Below, piece by piece: positions 24,457-36,117 of a DNA stretch of 64,000 nucleotides. The number at the start of each line of letters is the position of its first letter. Positions within the stretch are counted from its first letter, which is position 1. The position numbers and the translations under genes are program-made. Source of the DNA: Megalopta genalis (lineage: Eukaryota; Arthropoda; Insecta; Hymenoptera; Halictidae); contig NC_135021.1 of assembly GCF_051020955.1 (NCBI RefSeq), positions 14,055,962-14,119,961 on the forward strand. The letters run 5' to 3'. The notes below the pieces were generated by a model, which was not told the origin of the DNA, made no database searches, and saw only the letters and a program-made list of their open reading frames with translations.

Positions 24457-24773
24457 TTAATACTGAATTTACGGAACCCGTCAAAATGACGGGTCACTAA
24501 TATTTTAATTAACAATTATTCATATCGTAAAGATACATTTATGAGTTATTCATTCAATTTACATCTTACTTACGGCAAATGTTACAGTAACACTTGTTAA
24601 AAATCGGAATAAATGTCTTATTATTACTTGTATAAACAAATATAAAACAGCTGTTTTTCGTGCTCCATGAATCTAATATTAATCATTGCATAGTAACGAA
24701 TTCTTTATCCGCAAATAAATAAGTAACTAAATAAATAAATCAGCGCCACAATCCGGAAGGTTAGATTTTTTAA
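24457..24773. mobile_element. Probable degenerate TTAA-type MITE
   Basis: Left edge TTAATACTGAATTTACG resembles TTAACACTAAACCTACC of the 215-bp family and is followed by the 19-bp palindrome-like ACCCGTCAAAATGACGGGT (24,476-24,494). A right edge at about 24,757-24,773 (GGTTAGATTTTTTAA) is only weakly similar, so the boundary is uncertain. Confidence 0.45.
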
Positions 24774-26260
24774 AAACAAGTTCGCGTCGATCAGATATTT
24801 AATCGCATTTTTAACGCGGCTCCTCAAGAATATGTTCTCGCCTGATTATTCGAGCGTCCTCTCTTCAACCGGTCCATCGCTGTTCTCCATCTTCCGTTTC
24901 AATATTCCTCGCGGTCGATGCAACAGATAAAAAAAAAATTCATTTCGCATGTCACATTCTACAAGATAGTCGGGACACGTTTAGCTCGTATTCGCTGAAC
25001 GTTTGTCGCACGTCGTCGCGTCGGCGCCCGTTGCCTTTGTAGATTACACGCTCGGGGCACGAGAGCCACGCTTCGAGGATCACCGACGAGCAAGAACCGT
25101 TATTCCCTGAACGTTCAGAGTCGCAATGGAGAAATCCTGTAGATCAGGATTGCCAAGAGTCGAGGCGGTCTCCTCGAGTAAGAACTCGGCCTTTTTGTCG
25201 ATGCCTCGCCGACAAGCCTTTTCCATTGGCTGGTTCGTTTTGTTTCGGTATCTCGGCCGGGAACAATCCGGCCCGCTTTGGACAACTCTGCCACTGCCAC
25301 TGGCAATACTCTGCTCCGTGGCACAGCTCCGGCATTAATTGTGGGGAAGAAAAGCTACGTGTCTCTATTATTTGCGATCTTCATTCCACCGCGATCCCCA
25401 GACACGCCGAACCACTTTGTTTCCTCTTCCGGCTTCCCTGCGACGCGACGCGACCCGACGCGACGGTGTTCCCGGGAAAATAGAATCGTCACTGACACGA
25501 TTAATCTCCCAATTACAATGGAACAGCCCAACCAATTCGGCGCAGCAACGCGTTCGGTAATCGTACCCCCGTTCTACCTTGCAAGAAAATGGATACGGAA
25601 CGAATCGGGAGAACAATCGCGTCGCCAATAATTCACCGAGTACTCGGGCTCTCCGGCACGCCTGTATCGAAGTCTCTCTCTCTCAGCTCCCAAGAATGCT
25701 TTCTCCGCATTCAAATTCACGCTTTACTCTTTCCGCCTCGCCTTGCTCGCCGATAACAATATTTAACCCCGTCTACGCCGTTCCTCGAGACCTGTGTCCC
25801 GATCTTCTTGCAGATTTAACTCGAGAAATATCGCTTCGCCGGTGATTGTTCTCGAAACGCTACGAGTCTTCGGCTTCATCTCGCAGACCAAACAGCGCGA
25901 TCGAAAATTGTTTAGGAATCTACGGTTAGAACGAAGGCGAAGAAGTCATCCACGGTTGTTTTGGGAACAATGAAAGCCGTGACCCAGTATTCGGAATTAT
26001 TCGAGCGAATTGCGGGTGTTCCGTTCGTTGCGCGAACTCCGACGGATATGCATATTTTCAGCGTTCTTTAATTGACTCGGGCAAATATGCTTATCCTCTC
26101 ACGCACTTGCTTTCGGATTACGAACGTTAACGTACGCAACAACGGTCAAGTGTCGAAGGAACGGCTGCACCGAGCTGCATTTCCCAGTGGAAACGGTCTT
26201 TTACAACGTTCCTAACTTCGTGGCCGGCGTTGAATCGCGAAATACTGGGGAATCTGCGTA
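24774..26260. other. No identifiable gene
   Basis: Mixed composition. Many overlapping frames on both strands between 25,115 and 25,845, including a G+C-rich GACGCGACGCGAC stretch at 25,440-25,470. No recognisable domain and no consistent frame. Confidence 0.45.
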
Positions 26261-26436
26261 TTAACCTCTTGCCCTACAATCACGTCTGCGGGACGTGGTC
26301 GGATAATCGGGCTAGAAATAATTATCACGTCTGAGAAACGTGGTCAAAAAATCGGGCCAGAAGTGAGAGCCGTGGCGCGTCAGTCGGGCCAAATATAAAC
26401 ACGACTAGTTAGACTCGTGTTAGATTAGGGGATAAG
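26261..26436. mobile_element. Probable TTAA-type MITE with 45-bp palindrome units
   Basis: Starts TTAACCTCTTGCCCTACAAT. Palindromes CACGTCTGCGGGACGTG (26,281) and CACGTCTGAGAAACGTG (26,326) are 45 bp apart, each followed by TCGGGCYAGAA, with a third degenerate unit and a final CACGACTAGTTAGACTCGTG (26,400). The right tip (ATTAGGGGATAAG) only loosely matches the left end, and the second TTAA is gone. Confidence 0.6.
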
Positions 26437-26464
26437 TGTTTTGCGGTTTCTTGTTTTCCGTCAT

Positions 26465-26713
26465 TTAACACGTTCCGTGCCGAGCTTTTTTTACTCGAAT
26501 CTTCACACTTTGATATTTTACTAAAACTTGATGTATTACGTGCAATTATTAATTCTCGTACACATAACAACGTAACAAAAACTTATCAACGCCCATTCTT
26601 GCGGTGGAAATTGATTCTTCGGTTCTAAATTTCTTGTAAACAATTTGTTCAGTTCACTAAGTAAACATGCAAGCGTGTACCATCGATGGTACACGTGGCA
26701 CGGAACGTGTTAA
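26465..26713 (-). mobile_element. TTAA-flanked MITE, 249-bp family (copy 3)
   Basis: Reverse orientation relative to the copies at 6.8 and 11.4 kb, same length, TTAA at both edges, near-identical sequence including the GTACCATCGATGGTAC palindrome. Confidence 0.95.
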
Positions 26714-26927
26714 TCGTTTTGTTAGTAACTAAAGGAGGTGGCGCAGGAACGATGCGTGCTTGACGCGTGCTGCGATTTTTGCGATCTCTAATTGTTTACA
26801 TCGATTTCGGTGAAATTTTTAACGTGCGCATAACTTATCGAGATCTACAATATAAATGTGTTAAATTTTCGTTTTAGGCTCAGATAAAAATGTTAAAAAA
26901 CAAGAGTTTTTCTTTTCTTTTATCATT

Positions 26928-27276
26928 TTAACACTTTGCCGGCCGCTTATTTCTCGCATTGCCGTTACGCTGCCGCCGGCGAATTTCGTGCGGATTCTAC
27001 TACCGACGGTGATATTTACGCTATCCGTCGTACATGGGGTATGGTTATTATTAAAAATGGCACTAAAATTAGTGTTGCATACATTTTAATGCATATTTTT
27101 ATGTCTTAAAATTATCGCTTATATTATTTACAAAAAAATTTTAGGTTTAATATTTTACAAAAATGTCAACAAACATCGTCGCTGCGCTGAGCCGGTGACA
27201 CGCGTACGTGACCCCGGCCGATAACCGTTGGGGAACAGAAGTCACGCCAGCGTGACAGCGGCCGGCAAAGTGTTAA
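26928..27276. mobile_element. TTAA-flanked MITE, 349 bp
   Basis: Inverted ends CACTTTGCCGGCCGC and the complement of GCGGCCGGCAAAGTG, both next to TTAA. Near the right end, CACGCGTACGTG (centre 27,204.5) and GTCACGCCAGCGTGAC (centre 27,248.5) are 44 bp apart. No coding capacity. Confidence 0.92.
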
Positions 27277-27431
27277 GCAATAGCAATCTTTAAAAAATGC
27301 ATTCTTGTTATAATCTCGTAGACTGGTCGCTCTATCATCTAAAGATTCAAGTCGTTTAGACCAGTTCTAAAAATGTTGTTGCGTTTGGAAAAGTGTCCGA
27401 ATATTAACGAGAGTCACTGTAATTAAATTCC

Positions 27432-27675
27432 TTAACCGTTTGAGTCCCAAGGATTATTCAGAAAACACGGTCGAAAAATACCGAGCAGCGTGATAGCGCT
27501 TGTCTTAGTTGATTGCGAAGAGAACCAAGCGGCGCGATAAAGATTGACAAAGAAAACAAAAAGAAGAAAAATGAAAAAAAAACAGCAGCTATGGGATGTA
27601 CGCGCGTCACTAAAGTTTGATCGCGACGCAAGATCTGAACAGCGCGATCGCACTGCTTGGGACTCAAACGTTTAA
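27432..27675. mobile_element. TTAA-flanked MITE, 244 bp
   Basis: TTAA at both ends and inverted ends CCGTTTGAGTCCCAAG and the complement of CTTGGGACTCAAACG. Inside the left part GCGTGATA (27,488) and GCGCGATA (27,532) recur 44 bp apart; an inverted relative (GCGCGATCGC) lies at 27,642. No coding capacity. Confidence 0.9.
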
Positions 27676-28540
27676 GAAGTTAACGATTGGCACAACTTCG
27701 GACGTTTCTTGCAACCGCGAACTTGACACGTGACTGATCTTATCGTTGTTTATTATATTTATACACGTACTTGAAATTTAAATAGTAGAGCAAACGATAA
27801 ACAAAGACTAACGGTATCGCTGCGTTCACTGCGGACGATATCTCGGCCGATGGAAGGAACTTTTCAGAAAACTCGCATAAAGAACCGCGGTATATTAATT
27901 ACGAAAGCTTTCGAGCGAAGGGGAATTTCGCCGGACCGTAGGAAAGCATATTTTTCGTCGGCTGGTTCCGGTCTCCCCGGTCCCGAGGCAAACGGGATCA
28001 GCAGATTTCTAATCCTGCAAGATTAAAACGTCGCGGAGTTTCGGAGCCAGCCGATCGTGCGGCCGAAACTTTGTCGGCGAGCAGCATTCCCCGCGAAACT
28101 CGATTCGCGTGCGTGACAAGGGAATGCGCGAGACAGGAATAACGCGTTCGTTCTCCGTTGTCACGGCAAAGTCTGCCGAAGGATTCAATCTTCCTAAACA
28201 AATAAAAAGCCGAGGACGCGCGGCGAACGGTGGCTTGTATCGAAGTTCGCTTCCGGGAAGATAGGCGCCTCTCTGGAGGTACTGGAATCAGCTTGGCAGC
28301 AGAGCACGGCGAAAGCGTCTCGCGCCGATCGGAAATCTGTAACTTTTTCATCCGAGTTTCGTTCGATGCGTCGATCGCCGAACTTGTAATGTCGTGCGAG
28401 GACGTGTAATAAATCCGTTCGCGTTTTGCTTGTAAGAAAACATAGTTCCGTGCAGTCGTCGACGCGAACCTCCTCGCGAACTTATTATACAATTTCAGCC
28501 TAATTCACCTTGTCTCGAAGTAGACGCTTTCAGCTTTCAT
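27676..28540. other. No identifiable gene
   Basis: G+C-rich from 27,820. A 164-codon minus-strand open frame at 28,492-27,998 has no recognisable domain and rare-codon-like content. I do not call it a gene. Confidence 0.4.
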
Positions 28541-29166
28541 TTAACCTTTTAGGTACGGCTGAATTCTGCGCGAGGCTATTTCTCTGGACGGCAGAGTCTG
28601 ATATGTACTGTACAGAGTCTGATACTGTATATTCTGTCTGTATATACAGGGTGTCCCAAAAATGTCTCGCAATCCGAAAGTGGCGGGTTCCTCAGGCCAT
28701 TCGAAGCAACTGTTTCCTTTACAAAAATTTTCTCCGAGGCACCATTAACGAGTTATTAACGAAAAACAGTGACCAATGAGAGGCGAGCTCAGCTGGCGCG
28801 AGGCGATCGAGCCAATGAGCGGAACTGAGCTTCGCGCGCTGGTTGGCTGGGCCGCCTCGCGTCAGCCGTACTCGATTCTTATTGGTCACTGTTTTCCGTT
28901 AATAACTCGTTAACGGTGCCTCGGAGAAAATTTTTGTAAAGAAGGAAGTTGCTTCAAATGATCCGAGGAACCCGCCATTTCCGGATTGCGAGACATTTTT
29001 GGGACACCCTGTAGACTGTTGTAAATCGATGTGAAGACGAAAGAAGTGTGAAACAATGCATATGAAGACGATTATTTGGTGGCGAAAGCCACTATAGTGG
29101 CGTATCGATCTGAAAGATGACATCCGCGGAAGCCACTATAGTGGCGTGTCGTGCCTAAAAGGTTAA
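28541..29166. mobile_element. TTAA-flanked element interrupted by a fold-back element
   Basis: TTAA at both ends, inverted ends CCTTTTAGGTACGGC and the complement of GTCGTGCCTAAAAGG. Near the right end the palindrome GCCACTATAGTGGC occurs twice (29,089 and 29,132, 43 bp apart). It is the same core as in the 6.0-kb element, whose outer ends differ. Of its 626 bp, 369 are a nested TACAGGGTGTCCC element. Confidence 0.9.
28645..29013. mobile_element. TACAGGGTGTCCC-type fold-back element (copy 2, complete)
   Basis: Ends TACAGGGTGTCCCAAAAATG and CATTTTTGGGACACCCTGTA are perfect complements over 20 bases, flanked by TA. The arms pair over well over 100 bp. No coding capacity. Inserted in the TTAA element that spans 28,541-29,166. 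Confidence 0.95.
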
Positions 29167-29183
29167 GCCAATTTTCATAGAAA

Positions 29184-29698
29184 TACAGTAAATTTTCCCT
29201 AATTGGCGCTCAGATTGCACACAAAAATGGACAATTTGAGAAGAGGGGATACGATTATTCGAGCCTTGCGGTCGGTTTTTATAGTTGTTGACGATCGGTA
29301 CTTCACGAGAACGTATAGCAAAATTCAACCGAGCTATCGCTTTGAATTTGCGTAATTTTCCTTGTCTCCAGGTGTCAGAGGTGCGCGAACGGACTTGTTA
29401 CAGTAATGTCTCTCTAATTGACGCTCGGATTGTCCACAGAAAGGGACAACTTGGGAAGAGAAGATGTTATTATCCGAGCCTTGCGGTTCGTTTTTATAGT
29501 TACGAATTGTCAACAACTAATCGAATAATCTATACTCCTCTAATCTATACTCTCTAATACTCTATCTATACTCTAATCTATACTCTCCTCTAATCTGTAC
29601 TCCTCTATACTCTATACTCCATACATCTGTATCTCCACTTCCCTAATAGTCCATTTTTGTGAAGATTCTGAGCGTCGGTTAGGGAGACGATTACTGTA
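29184..29698. mobile_element. Two adjacent TACAGTAATG-type fold-back elements
   Basis: A half copy starts at 29,184 (TACAGTAAATTTTCCCTAAT) and fades after about 29,290. A fuller copy runs 29,399-29,698, from TACAGTAATGTCTCTCTAAT to the complement-type end AGGGAGACGATTACTGTA. Its middle has expanded into a CTAATCTATACTCCT-type short tandem repeat (29,520-29,630). Confidence 0.82.
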
Positions 29699-31617
29699 TC
29701 GCAGACTTGACTTGCGGAAACATCGCGCTTTATTTCCGCGCGATGGTTTGCAAAAGCGCATCGACCGATCGACACGGATGAGCCGAACGAGCGAGAATCG
29801 GCGCGAACCAAAGAACGGTCGTGCGTACTTAACATTCGCTAAAATATTTCCACGGAAATGAAGCGGTCCGAATGGATTTACAGAGAAGCCCCTTTGATGT
29901 TCCTCTGGCCGTAACGCGGCGTTCCGTCGTGGCTGGCGGGCCAATGTAAGCCACTTTTCCCGAAGAGGCAATTCGTATACGCAAATATACGTATACATCT
30001 CATTCATTCCCATTGCAACGAAATTGAATACGTACTTTCGCCACGCGTCTCTTTCATGCCACCGCGTCGTTTCTTCCCTCTCTCGCGGCCTCGCCCCGCG
30101 TCTTTTAATCTCTCATTTTCGTAATCCCAGGGCGCCCGCGTTTCTTCTGTTCGCATCCGCCGACACTGTTCTTTCCGCTCTTGCTCCTGCTCCTCTTTAT
30201 GTTTACGTTTCTGTTCCCGTTCTCGATCCTGTTCCTGTTGCACTCGCGGGCCGGGTTGGCAGGCAACCAGACAGCCAGTCAGGCAACCCGCGGCTAGAAG
30301 TTCCGTGGAACAGACGTTTCCCAATTATTATTACGGAGGCACAGTTCCAGCCACCACCACCAATTATATCTCGCGGAACTAATCCGTAAGTTTCTTTGTT
30401 AAATTCCGCGCTCGCGCAACCCGTAACAGGATTTTAAAAGCATAACTTGGATCCGCGGCTGCCGCCGCGCCGTGTGCTCGAGCCCGCGTAGTCACGCGAA
30501 CCAACTTTCCGATGGGGAAAACGGGGCCAGGGCGAAACGGCGCGAGTTATTGCTTCTTCGTTACCGTGACGAGAATATTAACGACTGTCGTCTCCCACGA
30601 TTAATGCGTGCCGTTCACTCGTCGCGTTATTATTTAAGGAGAAACTCTCCGATTCGATTGCTGCTCGAGGACCTCGCCGCGCGAGGATCCATTAGCGATT
30701 AATCTTATTATTAACTCTTCCATTTCTCTTGCATTCACAGCGAAAAGTTTACGCCGCGCTCGCGTTAAACGGCTCGCGTCCGACGTACAATGTTTCCGCG
30801 GCAGCGGGGCGGCCAGATTTTCAAATTTGCGATGTAAATTGCGAAGGCTACTTTTACCTCCTCGGACGGTGGCCGCTCGACGATTAGCATAACAGATTAA
30901 CCGCTTCTTATCACTTTGCCGAGTTTCATAATCGTTTCATTCTGCGCGGGCATACTTAAAAACACGCGTGCCTTTATCGCGATCGCTCTACAACTAAAAG
31001 CTACACGCGTTCTGGCTGCACGCGGAATTTTGCCCGAGCCACGCGATTCGCTCGAATAATTCTCGACGCGCGCGTTCGACGACGAGTCTTTTCAGCGACG
31101 AATCTAATTATTAACAGCCGATTCCGCACCGATTCGACGTAGCTCCGCGAGGCCGCCGCTGGAAAGGTTAATCTCGTTAGACGGCGAACTTTCCCGCCGG
31201 AAATTTGGAGAGATTTCGCGGAGCCGTCGATATTTCCGTCACAAGGGCCTGCAGTCGTTTACGAAGTTACGACGCGCAGCGAAAAGCGGGACGGTTCGTT
31301 TAGTATTTTTGCTCGCCCTCGGTGGATCGGTGGATCGGCGAGCTCGATAAGCCCGGCTCGGTGCAGCCGCGTTACGTAAACGGGAAACATGCGAGAGATA
31401 TGTGTTCCTTGCCTCGCGCTCCGCCAAGGCAAGTAGATGCTCTTCGAGAAACTTTCACCAGAACACCATTCTCTTCTGTATAGGCGCCTTGCACGATTCG
31501 CACGAATATTTGCTACCCACTTCGCATGGTTCCTGCCATATTTGCACATTCGATGCTGCGAATACTAGCGTATTCGTCAAACGCGTTTATGCGACTCCCA
31601 GTGCACGGTCCTTTTGG
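29699..31617. other. No identifiable gene
   Basis: About 1.9 kb, G+C-rich. A minus-strand frame at 30,324-30,004 begins MGNVCSTELLAAGCLTGC (myristoylation-like) and continues as Glu/Arg/Gln-rich low complexity. I do not recognise it and consider it chance. Other frames overlap on both strands. Confidence 0.4.
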
Positions 31618-32660
31618 GCGTTCGGGACAAAACCCATAACTTTAGAAGTATCCTAATACTTCTTCGAAAGGAATACATGGGTGCGCCGATTAGTGTAAAA
31701 AATATACAGTTATGTTAAAAAATTCAAGACATTCTTTGTTAGGTTGTAATAATGTTCAAGGTTCCTTGAGGTAACGTACAGAAATCAGAGCAGTGCTTTT
31801 CAGTGTTTGTTTTTAAAGTCTCAAGAAGGTTGATAAATAAATGCAAAATAAAATATTAGTATAAATTATTGAAATGTAGAATCATATTAAAAAATTTAGG
31901 TTCAGTTTTTGTTGAGTTATAATAAAGTTTTTAGGCTAAAATGAGGTTTAAGGTTTCTTGAAGTAACGTATACAAAATCAGTTATTAAATATTATTAAAT
32001 ATATAATTACGAATCATTGTACGAAACTATTAAGTATCTTTGTAGATACTACAACGTTTAACACACATTATTAACGTGAAATTTCTCACGCAACAATTCT
32101 GGCAATAACGTGTGTTTAACGAAATGCACGGAAACTTGGAATCTAGTCCAATTCTTGGCAATTTCAAACCGCTAGACAATAACACAGATTTCAAGATACT
32201 CGAGGTGCAATACTAGACAAGTAGGAAATAAGTTAATCTCAAAAACAAAACGTGATAAAACCTTTATAGCAATTATATTAGCTAGAAGAAAACCAATGAA
32301 GATATGAGCCAGTGGGCGAAATATCTACATATTATGAGTAAATAGCTATAAAATCTTGCTTATTGTTATTTTGTAACAGATTGCAGATGTACTTATCAAA
32401 ATAATAAAAAAAAAAAATTCTTGGCAATACATGATTAAATTTGATAAAACCATAGATAATATTAAACTCGATGTACATTTATTAATATCTTTTAACGATA
32501 AAATTTATGGTTGCGACGCCGACTGTTCGCCTAACCATCGTTCTATGCTGCCCCTTCGATTATTTGTAACAAGAATCTCGTTTCTGAAACGGAACGTTAG
32601 CATTTGTAGAAAAATGAATACTGACGAACTTTCGTTGGAAACATTTTGTTACGAGATCAT
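31618..32660. repeat. Dispersed repeat of about 1 kb (copy 1)
   Basis: Shares ordered blocks with 56,788-57,575: ACCCATAACTTT, then CATGGRTGCGCCGATTAGTG, then TGAAGTAACGTA, then ACGTGAAATTTCTC and CGAAATGCACGGAAA, then TTGGAATCTAGTC. Blocks are interleaved with AT-rich sequence. No domain recognised, so the repeat class is unknown. Confidence 0.7.
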
Positions 32661-34888
32661 CTGAAATGTTTGAAAAATCGTTAAAAGTTTGAGTCCAGTC
32701 GCAGTTCGCATGGGGTCGGTCGCAGAACGGTCTAGTATTGCGAACGTCCGATTGTTAAAATAAACGTACAATGCAAAATTGCATAGAATGCAACATCACT
32801 TAAAAATTACGTGTACACGTTAACAATACTGCAAACTTTCATACGAACGAAATCCGACGTCTGTCACTTTTGATCAATTTTCTCCAAGCTTTCTCAAAGT
32901 TCAAATTGATAGAAATGTATCATTTTCTCTTCCCGAGTTAAATAATTCTTGTAAAATACATAAACAACTGAAATGCAATTGGTAGAGACGCGTAGAAAAA
33001 TGTATTACACACATGTCGCATTTGATTTTCCGCAGGGAATAATAAAACTAATTAATTTTAGTTTCGATTTGAAGATTTCCTCCTTGTAACGTTATATACC
33101 GGCTCATGAAAATACCGATGGGTTCCCGTTTCGAAATAAAAAGAAAACCAAATTGTGTCGAATATAAAAATTGGAAAATTGACTTTTGCCCACACAGAAA
33201 TTGCCGCTTCCCGGACGGCCGCGGTTTGGTCGGATTTACCGAGTCTATCGATGATCGAATCGGTGCGCGTGGCGCTCCGAAATATTTTTAACTGTAATAG
33301 CCGGAGTTTTCGGCGTAAAACGCGCGTCTCCGGTCGCTGTCCTGTGGCAGCAGCAAGACTTACGAGGGCAATTTACGTTCACGGGCTCGAGTTTTACGAG
33401 CGTATCGGGTGGCCTGCTTTATTGGTTAACTCTCCGGTGTGCCGCGCCGGAGAAAACACGGACGGCCGAATGAATTCGACCTCGCGGACGAGACGGGGAA
33501 TAAAAACGATGAATAACATTCGCAGCCGATGTGGGAACGGACGTCGTCGTCGTCGCCGTCGTAAACGGAGATTAAACTGGGCCGGCAACTAACGCCGACA
33601 CGGATGGACACTTGAAATTAAAACTGGCCCCTGCTTCTATGAGCATCGAGAAAAGAAATTCGCCTGCCGTCGTGGAACGCGGCCGGGGATTCTTTCGCGA
33701 TTTTACGTTCTCCGTAAACATTCGCGTCCGCTCGTTACGCCGAGGTCCTTAATAACGCAATTCCGGCGTTTCGAGACGTCGCGTCGCGCGGTGTCTCGGC
33801 GGATGCCAAGCCGGGAAAAGCATCGAGGGTCCTGCTCTGTGCCGGGGAACATAATTCGCTCGTTTCAAGAGAAAAGTGTTATCCCAGGATTTTCCATGCA
33901 ACTATTTTCGCGGGGTTAAAACCTCGGGAAAGTCGAACGACGCTCTTGTCTACGCGTGGTCGATAAAACCGAACGGATCCGCTCGGATTCGGAGAGCGTC
34001 GTTCCAGGTTCGAGGTTCCAGCGGAACGAAGGTTTCGCGCTCGAACGCGATAAAAAAAGCTCTCTCCGGACGCGACTTAACTCGCTAAAACGCCAAGTAA
34101 TTTCCCTCGAAGGAAGTTCTGCTCTCGTAGAAAGAAGACATCATTTACGGACGGAAGTCCGATCTTTGTACTTTCTGCCCTTTCACCCTCCCGTCCCACC
34201 TCTTCCCCACGTTCGCGGTACGAACGTAGCCGTATAATAACGCCGAGCGGGGCGAGGACGCGGGGGAGGACCGAACGAGTTAATTTGAATGCTGCCCTCG
34301 GCGAACGGGTCAACGGTATTTCTCGAACTGCTCGGCGAATAATCGGAGGAGAGGTTTTCCATCGGCGTTTCCTTCCCCCTCTCCATCAATTATGCATGTT
34401 AAAAAGGAGATTCGAGCGCGGCGTGCCCCTAAGGGGGGAAAATAGGCTGACGGACAGGGAAGGCCGTCATTTTTAAGGTATTTTCTAAAATCAGTTTCAT
34501 CGATGAAGTTTCAGAGCGTCGTCCGCGGTAGTTCTTCTTCTTTCAACGAGTCAGCCGTCGCAATCTCTTTAAAAAGTATGTAAATTACTCTAATTATGCT
34601 AATTTACGCGGATCCTTATGCAAAATAAAATTTGCCTGCGTCGATTGCAAGACGCCGGAGCCCCAAGTGCAATCTCGTTTCTTTCTTAAATCAATTTACT
34701 AAGTTCTAATTAATGTATCAACATTTTTCATTTTAATTTTAACTCTTCTATCTTTCGCTTGTGCATTTTCCCGATAAGAACATAAAATCTGCAGTCTAGT
34801 AATTATAATGTACACGTCTGATTTTCTTCGTATTTTGTATAAATACAACACTTTTAAAAATATATATAATTTAATAAAGAATGTTAGA
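32661..34888. other. No identifiable gene
   Basis: AT-rich to 33,100, then G+C-rich to 34,480, then AT-rich. Overlapping frames on both strands between 33,106 and 34,476, with a CGTCGTCGTCGCCGTCGT run at 33,542. No recognisable domain. Confidence 0.45.
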
Positions 34889-35003
34889 ATAAAATAACTA
34901 AAATAACTAAAATAACTAAAATAACTAAAATAACTAAAATAACTAAAATAACTAAAATAACTAAAATAACTAAAAATAACTAAAATAACTAAAAATAACT
35001 AAC
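34889..35003. repeat. Nine-base tandem repeat AAAATAACT
   Basis: About twelve copies of AAAATAACT in a row, the last ones with an extra A. No gene was recognised from here to 35,991. At 35,137-35,190 two TTAACCAGTTAG-like motifs and a GACGAGTACGCTCGTT palindrome look like one end of a further TTAA-type element, and a related TTAACCAGTTAGCTAT occurs at 40,405. Confidence 0.9.
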
Positions 35004-35991
35004 GTATGTTGCTTTATATTTATATTTAAACCTTCCGCCAATTTTGTTATAAAATAAAAAAATTATTATTATTTATTACATAATTAAAAAATTGATTCAA
35101 TCCTTTCCGAAGAAAGAAACAATTTGAAGTTTAGTTTAACCAGTTAGTTTGGTATCAACCAGTTAGCTGTTTTTGACGAGTACGCTCGTTGCAACACAAA
35201 ATGTTGTCATTTCGTCGTGATTAATTATGAAATCGTCGCGGCAGAGGGTCTGTAACGTATCGAATACGTATTTACCGTCTTTTACGAGCTATCTTATCGA
35301 TTATTCGAGAATACGGCATGGTCGACGTTGCAAATGACATATGAAAACGTTTGAAGCACCGATGCACACATTTCATGCAAGACATTTACGACACTGCAGG
35401 AAATATTGGCCACTCAAGATCGCGACCCCATCGTTCTCGCTTCTACCTGGTTGGTTCGCATGCTTCAGCAGCCCGAAGATAACTGTTGCGCAATCTTGAC
35501 GTGCCTCCACTTAGAGCGTGCCCTCTTCTGTCGCTCCTAACTCGACTTTCTCCTTCCGAAGCCTCCAAAACACGGACGAGTCGAGCCTCCGCACTCCTAG
35601 CATATTTATGCTGCACTAGGCATGTGTTGTAATGAATGGAATTTTACTAAGAGACAACAACAAATTGTTGGTTTTTAAATGATTTTCTATTAATTATAAA
35701 ATTTTCTATTTCTATTACAACGTCTGAAACAAATGAGCAATAATTGAAGCGAGAGGCAGTCCTTATTATAATAAAAAGCGTATAAAATGTCCAATATAAA
35801 CGTTCTGCTCGCGTAATTACTTCCTCGGAGTTGGACAATAATCGATTATCATATTCTAAAAGCTATTCAGGATTGTTATTAATTGAAATAATACCATATT
35901 CTTCAGTTAATCATAATCAGAAAATGTAACCACGACGCGATTAATGATTACTGTGTCGATCGTGACGTACGATTACATTTGCTTCGATTAC

Positions 35992-36117
35992 TTAACCCTT
36001 TCATAGGCACTGGGAACTACGCTTCCAGATCGCCAGGCTCAAATATTCCCACCGTTCAAAATTCTTATTGAATTAGAATATTCTTGAAAAATCATATTGT
36101 GCCCATGAAAGGGTTAA
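35992..36117. mobile_element. TTAA-flanked MITE, 126 bp
   Basis: TTAA at both ends, inverted ends CCCTTTCATAGGCAC and the complement of GTGCCCATGAAAGGG. One imperfect palindrome (CTGGGAACTACGCTTCCAG) sits near the left end. It is the smallest complete TTAA element in the window. Confidence 0.88.

Noticed and set aside
28645..29013. MicroRNA-like hairpin
   Set aside because: The hairpin is a whole fold-back transposon with at least four copies in the window, far longer than a miRNA precursor.
30004..30324. Frame starting MGNVCSTELLAAGC, resembling a myristoylated protein
   Set aside because: After 25 residues it becomes Glu/Arg/Gln low complexity; no partner exon or similarity, and a competing frame exists on the other strand.
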